Of a stretch of DNA of 64,000 bases, positions 19,144-26,358 are shown in pieces. How positions within the stretch are numbered: the first letter of the stretch is position 1; every line of letters begins with the position of its first letter. The notes beneath the pieces are model-generated. The model did no database searches. It was not told where the DNA came from and saw only the letters and a program-made list of their open reading frames with translations. This DNA comes from Nitrospira sp. Lineage in GTDB: Bacteria; Nitrospirota; Nitrospiria; Nitrospirales; Nitrospiraceae. The translations under genes and the position numbers were made by a program. Location of the stretch: contig CP126122.1 of NCBI GenBank assembly GCA_030123565.1, positions 620,001 to 684,000 on the forward strand, read 5' to 3'.

Positions 19144-20160
19144 TTACGGATTTGTTGGCTTCAACCTGGAAGGTGGTTTGTTTTTTCGCTTCTGGTTGTC
19201 CTGCCGCGTGATCTGGTCGTCGAGTTGTCGTCGGATTGATTGCAGTTCCTGTCTGAGTGCGTCCAACTCAAGATCCTTCTTGATGATGAGGTCTTTGAGC
19301 GTATGAACCTCGTGTTCTCGCTGTTCTGGCGTTTGCTGGGCGCTCAATGGATTTTGGGAGGGCAGAACAGCCGGTACCTCCTGTCGAGGCGGTTCAACCG
19401 CATGTTCCGGCCGAGGCCCAGCCTGCACAGACGTTGCTGCTGACGGCGATTCCTGTTGCAGAAGCTGATAATCGATGGCCAGAACCTTGTCGGTCGCGGC
19501 ACCTGATGCCGATCGATGGGCGGTATCGGACCCTTGGGCGAAGCGAGGAGTAAAAAGCAGTAGCTGGTCGGACAGACCCGACGTATCAGGGAGACGCCGG
19601 TGAGCGATGTTTTCCGTGTTGGTCCTGGCCGGCGCGGATCGATACTGAGAGAGCGAAAAGTAAAGCGATCGGCCAGAGGTGTAGAGAGAGCCGGCGGTGG
19701 TCTCGGTGGTGGAGGACTCCAACAGTGAGTGGCCGGGGCGCCGAGCGATGACCGAAAATCCCACTGCTTGATTGTCCGCGGCGGTCGCCAGGGCTTTCGC
19801 AAGCAGTGGAGCCAAAAACTGGATTTCCTCCGCGGAAAAGACTGGAACAGTGGGAGATGGTCCTGCTAGAACTGCCTGAAGGGCTTGCTGGCGTTCCTGG
19901 ATCAGGATGCCATTCAATAGGCGCGTGAGAAGGGACGGTTCCAGGCTGATCGGGTGACTGGCCCGGAAGGACCGATCGGAAATTTGCTGAAGGAACACGG
20001 CTCCGCGCGCATCTTCAAAGAGAGTTGTACCGGTCGGAGGTGTCGTACTACAGGCGGTACTTACGAGGCAGAACAAGACCATGAGCAGTGAGCGACTGTG
20101 TGATATTCCTCCTGCCGAACGATGTTGTGTGAGGGCCATAGATGGGCAGAAGTCTACCAT
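19144..20160 (-). CDS. Lipoprotein with C-terminal coiled coil, nadE-flanking paralogue 2
   Basis: A lipoprotein of about 338 residues with the lipobox VSTAC-S. It shares with the protein at 16032-16946 the segments FRASHPISLEPSLLTRLLNG and VFSAEEIQFLAPLLAKAL, a C-terminal coiled coil (KDLIIKKDLELDALRQELQ followed by IRRQL) and a basic, Pro-rich tail. A TTG at 20184 and an ATG at 20139 are other possible starts; none has a clear Shine-Dalgarno sequence. Function unknown. Its stop lies 39 bases from the nadE stop, so the two are convergent. Confidence 0.68.
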   Translation of the reverse strand: MVDFCPSMALTQHRSAGGISHSRSLLMVLFCLVSTACSTTPPTGTTLFEDARGAVFLQQISDRSFRASHPISLEPSLLTRLLNGILIQERQQALQAVLAGPSPTVPVFSAEEIQFLAPLLAKALATAADNQAVGFSVIARRPGHSLLESSTTETTAGSLYTSGRSLYFSLSQYRSAPARTNTENIAHRRLPDTSGLSDQLLLFTPRFAQGSDTAHRSASGAATDKVLAIDYQLLQQESPSAATSVQAGPRPEHAVEPPRQEVPAVLPSQNPLSAQQTPEQREHEVHTLKDLIIKKDLELDALRQELQSIRRQLDDQITRQDNQKRKNKPPSRLKPTNP

Positions 20161-20184
20161 AGATAAGCGGTCATTATCGGGCAA

Positions 20185-20664
20185 GAGCAGCGTGACATGG
20201 TGAGGCAGTCTTCAACAGTAATCTGGCCCGAATTGGAACTACACGGCTGGAATTCATGCGAGCGATTCCGCACAGCTCGCAGTGTGCGAAGCTCATTGGA
20301 AGTTCTTATCCTAGTCCGACTCTCACTGGAATGGTTCCGATCATCGGGAACCAAGATAGAGGAGTTGCCTGGGACCGAGAAGGCGTTATGGAGAAGATCT
20401 AGACCGTTCTAGCGCCCAGCCAGATCAAGAGATCGATCACGTCCGTTACAACATCACTGAACGCAAACATCAAAGATCTTTAAAGAGCTTGTTTCTTAGC
20501 TCCAATGTGCTCCTGCTCCTGTGCTTTTTCAGGCTCAGTTTTTGCCAGCAGAGTATCTAGAATCGCTTCCGCAGCAGGCGATCTAGATTGATTGGGAGGC
20601 CGGAGTTGTTTTGTGACGATGGAGGCTCTATTGTTTTCGTCGGGCTGGAGAGAGGTGAATCAGA
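20185..20664. other. Gene-free stretch with one inverted repeat
   Basis: No convincing coding frame is seen. The clearest structure is TGGTTCCGAT at 20332-20341 facing ATCGGGAACCA at 20343-20353, an almost perfect palindrome with one bulged base. It could be an operator shared by the divergent genes on either side or a weak terminator; no T-run follows. Confidence 0.4.
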
Positions 20665-21048
20665 ATGACACGGAGCGTGATGGGTTCCGCGATGCAAGTG
20701 CTCAGCGGTGTAGCGACTGTCGTATGGGTCATACTGGCCGGGTGTGCGGGTGATGGTGCGATACCGACTCACCTGGAAAAGCGCTCCGTTGCGAACGGGA
20801 TCGCCGAAGATCATGTTGCGGCGGCACTGTTGTATCAACAGAAAGCCGATCAGTTAAAGAGTGATGCGGCCCGATTGGAACAACAGGCGGAGGGAGTCAC
20901 TCTCCACGAAGATCCCAAAGGGTTTCGGCGAGATGCGCTGCGAACGGCAGCCCAGACGCTACGGCAGGAGGCTTTGGAAATGGAACAGCTCCATGCCGCT
21001 CATGCCGGCATGGTTCAAAGCGTAACCGGGAAGCAACAGCCGCACTAA
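20665..21048 (+). CDS. Small helical lipoprotein, DPKG family member 1
   Basis: A 127-residue protein with a lipobox (VILAGC-A) and an almost wholly helical mature part. It contains DHVAAALLYQQKADQLKSDA, then HEDPKGFRRDALRTAAQTLRQ, and ends GKQQPH. The same plan is seen in the genes at 22677-23084 and 23163-23549: a helix, a DPKG-x-RR turn, and a second helix, suggesting an alpha-helical hairpin. GAGAGGTGA precedes the ATG. Function unknown; a periplasmic or outer-membrane-anchored location is expected. Confidence 0.7.
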   Translation: MTRSVMGSAMQVLSGVATVVWVILAGCAGDGAIPTHLEKRSVANGIAEDHVAAALLYQQKADQLKSDAARLEQQAEGVTLHEDPKGFRRDALRTAAQTLRQEALEMEQLHAAHAGMVQSVTGKQQPH

Positions 21049-21114
21049 GGCGTCGTTCCTGGAATCTACGTGTCAGGGTCGTCGTTTCCCAGAGGCCTCG
21101 GCGATGACAGAGGT

Positions 21115-22035
21115 TTATCCGATTGGGCAGGAGCTCCAATGTAGGTCGCTCTTCTGCACCCACCCTGCTAATCCCTGTTCGGTTCGGATGCGAACATAGA
21201 CGCCATCCAACGGTGTATTTTCCCCAAGCGCCAATTCCGATGTCAATGTTCCAATCACGCGTCCCTCGCCTGGTGTAGCCCGTACAACAACCTCGCTTCG
21301 CTCAAGACCAAGACAGACCAGTGGTGAGATGGCTCCGACCTCCGGTTCGGTTTCATGAGACTGCACAGTTCCAACGGTTGGGTTTTGTCTTGTTGAGTCA
21401 ATCGAATCCTGGGTCGCGGTCCGGACTTCTCGAGGCACCTCTTCAGATTCGAAAGTCGCCGCTCCTTGAAAAGTTGAAGCATCCCTTGCAGGGGGCAGTC
21501 CTTTACTCAGACGGTCGGCAAGCTGCATCAGCACATCTGAAGCCGAGACCGAAGGAGATGGGGTGGGATCATCATGGGTCAGAGTGGCCAGCGTTTCGAC
21601 AAGATACACGCGATATCCGTCACGGTAAGGTTGAAGGCAGGCCGTGTATCGACGGACGGCTTGGAAGTCGCCGTGGATTCCCTCGATCTTCGCCAGAGAG
21701 TGAGGACAGACGACATGCGGGAAGCGCACCGCGCCCAGGTGGTCCAGAGCTAGCACCTTGTACTCGACAAGAAAACCTGAAGGGGTAAGGGGTATCCGGG
21801 TAGGCATGGCCCCCTCGGTGACGGTGGGTGGAGCCTTCAGGACGCGCAAAAAGGAATCCCCGAGGACGTGTGTAATCACATTCGGATCCACGTCGCCGGG
21901 AAGATCATAGGCTTTCGATGTAGCGGGGAGGACGTTCGACTCTACCGGAGATGTCAAGGACGCGCATCCCGTAACGAGGCTGGCGAATCCGAGAAGCAGG
22001 GCAGCATAATTGTTGATCATCCGCCTGGCATGCAT
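21115..22035 (-). CDS. Lipoprotein with C-terminal SH3-like domain
   Basis: A 306-residue lipoprotein (lipobox LVTGC-A) with a strong GAGGAGG before the ATG. The middle part has VICPHSLAKIEG-like and CLQPYRDGYRVYLVETLATL segments of unknown family. The last 65 residues resemble a bacterial SH3 domain (VVVRATPGEGRVIGTLTSE, then GVYVRIRTEQGLAGWVQKSD). It is the only gene directly downstream of two tandem ANTAR-type leaders on the same strand, which suggests a role tied to nitrogen status; that is inference. Confidence 0.72.
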   Translation of the reverse strand: MHARRMINNYAALLLGFASLVTGCASLTSPVESNVLPATSKAYDLPGDVDPNVITHVLGDSFLRVLKAPPTVTEGAMPTRIPLTPSGFLVEYKVLALDHLGAVRFPHVVCPHSLAKIEGIHGDFQAVRRYTACLQPYRDGYRVYLVETLATLTHDDPTPSPSVSASDVLMQLADRLSKGLPPARDASTFQGAATFESEEVPREVRTATQDSIDSTRQNPTVGTVQSHETEPEVGAISPLVCLGLERSEVVVRATPGEGRVIGTLTSELALGENTPLDGVYVRIRTEQGLAGWVQKSDLHWSSCPIG

Positions 22036-22087
22036 GGGGTGCCTCCTCAGGGTTCTTGTTCGTCACTACAGGGGGGCGACTCAAACC

Positions 22088-22174
22088 AAAAAAAACGTCC
22101 TCTGGTCCATAGGACCGGAGGACGTCGTTGTCCGCTTGCCGGGTATCAGCCCGATCGGAGGCGTCATCGCCTCC
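22088..22174 (-). promoter_or_regulatory. ANTAR-type leader, second (gene-proximal) unit
   Basis: Read on the minus strand: P1 is GGAGGC-[GATGAC]-GCCTCC (22174-22157) and P2 is GGAC-[AACGAC]-GTCC (22133-22120). The terminator pairs ACGTCCTC with GAGGACGT around an inner GGTCC/GGACC stem and ends in eight T at 22095-22088. P2 and terminator share the GTCC arm. The P1 loop has G rather than A at position 1 but keeps G4. The unit ends about 50 bases before the lipoprotein start codon. Confidence 0.75.
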
Positions 22175-22190
22175 AAGAATTCATCAGTTC

Positions 22191-22270
22191 AAAAAAAAAA
22201 GGACCTCTGGTCAACTTGACCGGAGGACCTCATCGTCCACTCTCTGCAATGGGGAACGCCGTTGTCTCCC
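22191..22270 (-). promoter_or_regulatory. ANTAR-type leader, first (promoter-proximal) unit
   Basis: Read on the minus strand: P1 is GGGAGAC-[AACGGC]-GTTCCCC (22270-22251), with one mismatch in the stem. P2 is GGAC-[GATGAG]-GTCC (22238-22225). A terminator hairpin built around GGTCAA/TTGACC follows, with ten T at 22200-22191. The second loop lacks A1 but keeps G4. With the next unit this makes two attenuators in series before one lipoprotein gene. Confidence 0.7.
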
Positions 22271-22284
22271 ATCACAATGGCTAA

Positions 22285-22314
22285 CACATACCAAAGAATG
22301 ACACACTCTGTCAA
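22285..22314 (-). promoter_or_regulatory. Sigma70-like promoter of the tandem lipoprotein leader
   Basis: On the minus strand, TTGACA (22314-22309) and TATGTG (22290-22285) are 18 bases apart. Transcription would begin near 22278, eight bases before the first leader hairpin. Confidence 0.55.
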
Positions 22315-22676
22315 TACCCTGTCCATAAACAGTACGTCCGAAACCGTTCGGCGGCCCACCTTCTCCTTTGGTCTGTCCGCTCCAAGGCACGCGGTGACTG
22401 CCTGCAGGACACAGCACCCTGTCGATTGCATGATCGGTCGTGGGGTACAATCACCGGAGATTCCGACCCAGCCAGATTGACAGGTCGTCTTGTCGTTGCG
22501 GGTAACGATGGGTGTGCTCATGCCATATCGTGACGACTATTTCCCTCGTGCTTACCTTGCAGATAGACAAAAAGCACCATTGACATAGCAGAACCATGCG
22601 TCGATAGGTGTCGATCGAGAGTCGGGCCCTGCCCACAATCGCAATTCTACTCAATTGAAAGAGGAGGTGCTATCCC

Positions 22677-23084
22677 ATGCACGTACGCATGCGCACGATC
22701 ATAGGTCTCATAGGGCTGGTCGCCCTTGTCGCGGTCGGCCTACCAGCGCTGTGGAATCATCCGGATCTGTCCGGACTCGGTGGCTCCCACGAAGCGATGG
22801 CGGGCGGGGACGTGATGAAAGAAGCGGCTCAGGAACACGTCGATGCCGCGAAAGAGTATGACCGGGAAGCGGAACACCATGAGGCGGAAGCTCAGCGCTA
22901 CGAACAAAAAGCGTCCGCCATTACTCCCCTCATGGATCCGAAAGGGTATCGGCGTGATGGGATGAACATGGCGGCAGATTCACACCGCACCATGGCGAAC
23001 GAACTTCGTTTTCGTGCGAAAGTCCATCGCATCGAGGCTGAATTGTTGATGGAGAAAGGGAAGCAGACGGCCAAAGAGAAGTGA
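22677..23084 (+). CDS. Small helical exported protein, DPKG family member 2
   Basis: A 135-residue protein with an N-terminal hydrophobic segment (IGLIGLVALVAVGLPALW) that acts as a signal or anchor and lacks a lipobox Cys. The rest is charged and helical, with HVDAAKEYDREAEHHEAEAQ, then LMDPKGYRRDGMNMAADSHR. It aligns with the proteins at 20665 and 23163 over the DPKG-x-RR turn. GAGGAGG lies before the ATG. Function unknown; the His/Glu-rich helix could bind metal, but that is speculation. Confidence 0.7.
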   Translation: MHVRMRTIIGLIGLVALVAVGLPALWNHPDLSGLGGSHEAMAGGDVMKEAAQEHVDAAKEYDREAEHHEAEAQRYEQKASAITPLMDPKGYRRDGMNMAADSHRTMANELRFRAKVHRIEAELLMEKGKQTAKEK

Positions 23085-23162
23085 CGAAGTCCGCTTGAGG
23101 CTGACAAGGGGCAAGATGATCCAGTCGTCCGACTCAGATCCTCTTGGCCCCCTGCAATACTC

Positions 23163-23549
23163 TTACTGCGGTTGCTGCTTGCCCAGCATCGTCTGGGCTT
23201 TCTCGTAATGCGCCGCAAAGAGCTGCTGCAATTGGGCTGCGTCGCTCCGTTTTTCTTGAGCCGCCGTCATCAACCCGCCCCGCCGAATTCCCTTGGGATC
23301 TTCAATCGGCTTAATGGTCGCGGCCATGGCCTGAAACTGTTCGGCTTGAGTCTGAACCTTTTTGGCTTGCTGCAAATACAGCAGCGCCGCGGTCATATGG
23401 TCATCAGCCGTCCCTGCGTCGCTGGTGATGCGGTCGGTAAGGTCTGCCGGCAGATCCCGCTGCACGAAGGCCGAGCAACCAGTCGTTCCGACTCCCAGGC
23501 CGGTCAGCGCCAGCAATGTTGCGAATACAAGAGGCATTGTCCGTCTCAT
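23163..23549 (-). CDS. Small helical lipoprotein, DPKG family member 3
   Basis: A 128-residue lipoprotein (VGTTGC-S) with a good AAGGAGG upstream. It matches member 1 closely: DDHMTAALLYLQQAKKVQTQ, IEDPKGIRRGGLMTAAQEKR and a GKQQPQ end. It is on the opposite strand and convergent with member 2. A cluster of three copies within 3 kb points to local duplication and divergence. Confidence 0.72.
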   Translation of the reverse strand: MRRTMPLVFATLLALTGLGVGTTGCSAFVQRDLPADLTDRITSDAGTADDHMTAALLYLQQAKKVQTQAEQFQAMAATIKPIEDPKGIRRGGLMTAAQEKRSDAAQLQQLFAAHYEKAQTMLGKQQPQ

Positions 23550-23693
23550 GAGAGACCTCCTTGCTTGATGGTCCCATCATGCCAGACAGGTGGTATCGTC
23601 GGTATCAGGTAATCACCTGGGAAACGTATCTGAATCTATCGACAAGGGCGAGAAATTCAACCGGATTGAGCACTTATGAGGATACCTGACGGT

Positions 23694-24347
23694 TCAGGAG
23701 TCTGCGCTGATGAGCCCGATGCGGATCGCGTACCGGACGAGGCCGGCAATATCATGAATATCCAGCCGCTGCATCAGCTCGGTTCGATGGGTATCAACGG
23801 TTTTGGCGCTGAGGTTGAGTTTCTGGGCGATGTCCTTGGTTGAGTGACCCTCGGCGACCAATTGGAGGACTTCACGTTGGCGCGGAGTCAGTTCTTGGAT
23901 GGGGCTGGTTTTCATCTCCCGTGGATGCAAGTAGTTCTGTACCACCTGCTTGGAGACGGCAGGGGTGAGATACGTTTCGCCTCGCATGACCGCCTTGATA
24001 GCCAATTCCAGTTCTGCCGGCTCCGCCCCCTTGAGAAGATAGCCGGCCGCTCCAGCCTGGAGGGCCCGCCTGACATATTCCTCATTGGCGTGCATCGAGA
24101 GGACAATGATTCGAGGCGCCGGAGTGAGTTTCACCATTCTGGCCGTCGCCTCCAGGCCATTGAGTTCCGGCATGCCGATATCCATGATCACAATATCAGG
24201 CTGGTGTTGCTCAGCGAGCTGAATGGCCTCATGACCGTTCCCCGCCTCCGCGACGACCTGGACCAGCTCAAGACTTTTTAATAGAGCACGAAGGCCGGCT
24301 CTCATGAGACGGTGATCATCCGCAAGGAGAACCCGAATCGTATTCAT
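23694..24347 (-). CDS. NarL/FixJ-type response regulator
   Basis: A 217-residue transcription factor. The receiver domain has the acidic pair in LLADDHRLMR and the phospho-accepting Asp in DIVIMDIGMPELNG. The output domain is a LuxR-type helix-turn-helix (LTPRQREVLQLVAEGHSTKD, then LSAKTVDTHRTELMQRL). It starts two bases after the histidine kinase stop, so the two are co-transcribed and likely cognate. It has no ANTAR domain, so it is not the protein that would read the leader RNAs. Confidence 0.92.
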   Translation of the reverse strand: MNTIRVLLADDHRLMRAGLRALLKSLELVQVVAEAGNGHEAIQLAEQHQPDIVIMDIGMPELNGLEATARMVKLTPAPRIIVLSMHANEEYVRRALQAGAAGYLLKGAEPAELELAIKAVMRGETYLTPAVSKQVVQNYLHPREMKTSPIQELTPRQREVLQLVAEGHSTKDIAQKLNLSAKTVDTHRTELMQRLDIHDIAGLVRYAIRIGLISADS

Positions 24348-24349
24348 CG

Positions 24350-25786
24350 TTACGTGGAAACCTCAGCCCGAAAGGGTGATGAAAGGGGGGATACAGGAAC
24401 GCGCACTCGGATTTCGGTCCCCTGCCCGGGGTTCGAGTCGATGGAGAGGGAACCGTTCAAGAACCGAATGCGTTCTTGCATTCCGAGCAAGCCCATACTC
24501 TGTCCTCTGCTCGCTTCGGCCAATGCCTTCTGGACCTCGAATCCTCTCCCATTGTCACGGATGAGCAACAGGAGGTCATCCTCCTGTTGCCGTAAAGACA
24601 CGGTCACGCTGCTTGCGTTCGAGTGGCGGATGATATTCGTGACCGCTTCCTGGATCACGCGAAAGCAGGCGATCGCAACGCTTTGCGGCGGCGACAGGAA
24701 CTCGTCCACCTGTACGTCCACCTTCCAGCCGGCTCGCTCGGCTTGGCGACTCAGATACCAACGCACGGCCGGCACGAGTCCAAGGTCATCCAACAGGGAG
24801 GGGCGCAACTCGAGCGAGAGATCGCGGACATATTGCAGGGTTTGGTCGATGACGGTCGAGCTGTCCTTCAGCAGAACCGGGATATCTGCGGTATCACCGC
24901 AACGTTGTATCGTTTGCAGATTCATTTTCACGACCGTGAGGGCTTGACCGATCTCGTCGTGGAGATCAAGCGCCAGGCTGCGACGCTCGCTTTCCTGAAC
25001 CTCCATCAATTGTTGGGAGAGGGCCTGCATGCGCTCATGCGCTTCGCGTAGCGCCAGTTCCGCGCGCCGGCGATTGAGATAGGAGCACAGGCTATCCGCT
25101 AACGAATTAATGAGGTCGCGCTCCTCCGCAAGAAAAGGACCTTCGGCTTCCGGCGGCCTCGCTTCACGGTAGACCACCTCGATCATTCCTTTGGCGCCGT
25201 CCAGCGTGACCCAGGAGGCGGTCTGTTTCCACGGCGACTCAACGAAGGTCGGTGTGGTGAAGACCATGTCGTCAAAGGTAATGCGGGCAAGGGTGATCTC
25301 CGGATATTGCCAGGCTGGAGGCAGCACTGCGACGGTCTGTTTCAACACCTCTTCGATCGGTGTGGCGCTGTCTTGCAGGAGACGCACTGTCCGGTGGAGC
25401 GCGGTCAATTCCTTTACACGCTCGCCGAAAAGGTGGCGGAGTCGTCGCTGTTCTTCGTGATGAATTGTGTCCGCTGGAACCGATGGAGTGACGTGCCTGC
25501 CTTGGAGCTGTCGGAGGAGGGCGATACTTCCCCACAGCAAAGCAATCGTGAGGGCACGGTTACCCAGTGCCGACCAAGCAGGAGGAGTAGAGCCGGAGCG
25601 GAGTGCTCCGATCGAGATCAGGGCCGTTGCGACCGTTGCAAGGAGGATGGGCGCCATCCGGTTTGAGAGAGAGAACGCCAACAGGACTGGGAAGAGATAC
25701 AGACTCCACCAGGTCAAGGCGGGCGGCGAAAGGAAATCGACGACGAAGATCATGCCGGCCATCCCGACCAGCACCATGAGAGTCAT
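24350..25786 (-). CDS. Membrane sensor histidine kinase, NarX/HisKA_3 type
   Basis: A 478-residue kinase. Residues 1 to about 95 hold about four transmembrane segments, followed by a GAF-like region (AVLPPAWQYPEITLARI). The phospho-acceptor His lies in SLALDLHDEIGQALTVVKM, the N box in EAVTNIIRHSNASS, and the ATP-lid in DNGRGFEV and GLLGMQERI. It pairs with the downstream regulator. It is transcribed divergently from the porin-amt operon, so control of that operon is plausible. The signal is unknown. Confidence 0.9.
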   Translation of the reverse strand: MTLMVLVGMAGMIFVVDFLSPPALTWWSLYLFPVLLAFSLSNRMAPILLATVATALISIGALRSGSTPPAWSALGNRALTIALLWGSIALLRQLQGRHVTPSVPADTIHHEEQRRLRHLFGERVKELTALHRTVRLLQDSATPIEEVLKQTVAVLPPAWQYPEITLARITFDDMVFTTPTFVESPWKQTASWVTLDGAKGMIEVVYREARPPEAEGPFLAEERDLINSLADSLCSYLNRRRAELALREAHERMQALSQQLMEVQESERRSLALDLHDEIGQALTVVKMNLQTIQRCGDTADIPVLLKDSSTVIDQTLQYVRDLSLELRPSLLDDLGLVPAVRWYLSRQAERAGWKVDVQVDEFLSPPQSVAIACFRVIQEAVTNIIRHSNASSVTVSLRQQEDDLLLLIRDNGRGFEVQKALAEASRGQSMGLLGMQERIRFLNGSLSIDSNPGQGTEIRVRVPVSPLSSPFRAEVST

Positions 25787-25838
25787 TCGATCCGTCCTCT
25801 CTCCGCGCAGAGGCAGCGTAGAGCACCTCTTGTTTTTC

Positions 25839-25860
25839 TCAGACGATATAGTGTGTCTGA
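25839..25860. promoter_or_regulatory. Inverted repeat upstream of the kinase gene
   Basis: TCAGAC and GTCTGA are separated by ten bases, 53 bases upstream of the kinase start codon, in the divergent region. The shape suits a dimeric regulator, possibly the cognate NarL-type protein. No binding consensus is known to me. Confidence 0.35.
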
Positions 25861-25961
25861 ATGATCTGCCAAAGGCAACGCCTTCAGTGCCGTTTCCAGG
25901 AGGAGGAGAAAAGGAATGGCTCGATGGTATACGCGATGGTATAGTTGGAGAAGAAAACCAG

Positions 25962-25991
25962 TTGACAGCTTGAATGTCGGGATGCTAAAAG
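25962..25991 (+). promoter_or_regulatory. Sigma70-like promoter of the porin-amt leader
   Basis: TTGACA at 25962-25967 and TAAAAG at 25986-25991 are 18 bases apart. The -10 is poor, so an activator may be needed. Transcription would start near 25998, eleven bases before the first leader hairpin. A GATGGTAT direct repeat lies just upstream at 25923-25942. Confidence 0.5.
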
Positions 25992-26008
25992 CGCCCACGA
26001 AATAGGTA

Positions 26009-26100
26009 GGGAAACAAAGGCGTTTCTCTGCCGGTTTGAAAGCACGACGACGGGGACAATGACGTCCTTGGGCCATGAGGGCCTGGGGGCGTTTTTTTTT
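26009..26100 (+). promoter_or_regulatory. ANTAR-type leader of the porin-amt-amt-glnB-glnD operon
   Basis: P1 is GGGAAAC-[AAAGGC]-GTTTCTC (26009-26028) and P2 is GGAC-[AATGAC]-GTCC (26054-26067). Both six-base loops have A1 and G4. The terminator stem runs 26062-26074 against 26080-26092 with 13 consecutive pairs, several G-U, a five-base loop and nine T. P2 and the terminator share ACGTCC, so the two folds exclude each other. It lies about 260 bases upstream of the porin start. Confidence 0.82.
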
Positions 26101-26358
26101 GCCTTGCACGAACGCTCCGGGTGAGACCCTCACGACCCAGAAACGATGGCATGCCATTCCGGGGAGGTGCTGTGGGTAGGCCGTCTGCGCGGTGCTTGTG
26201 AGGTCTCGCGAGGTGATTGCCTGGAACGGCCACGCTGGGCCGGCGGCCTGGTACAGGGCAAATATGGCGCGCAATGGCTGCGTGACGACGATGATGTCGA
26301 GAAAGAGGGCCGGCGGCAATGCAGCATCATCGAAAGGATGAGAACGGAGGCGATCGTC

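Noticed and set aside
23694-24347. The response regulator as the ANTAR protein that reads the leaders
   Set aside because: Its output domain is a LuxR-type DNA-binding helix-turn-helix, not an ANTAR domain.
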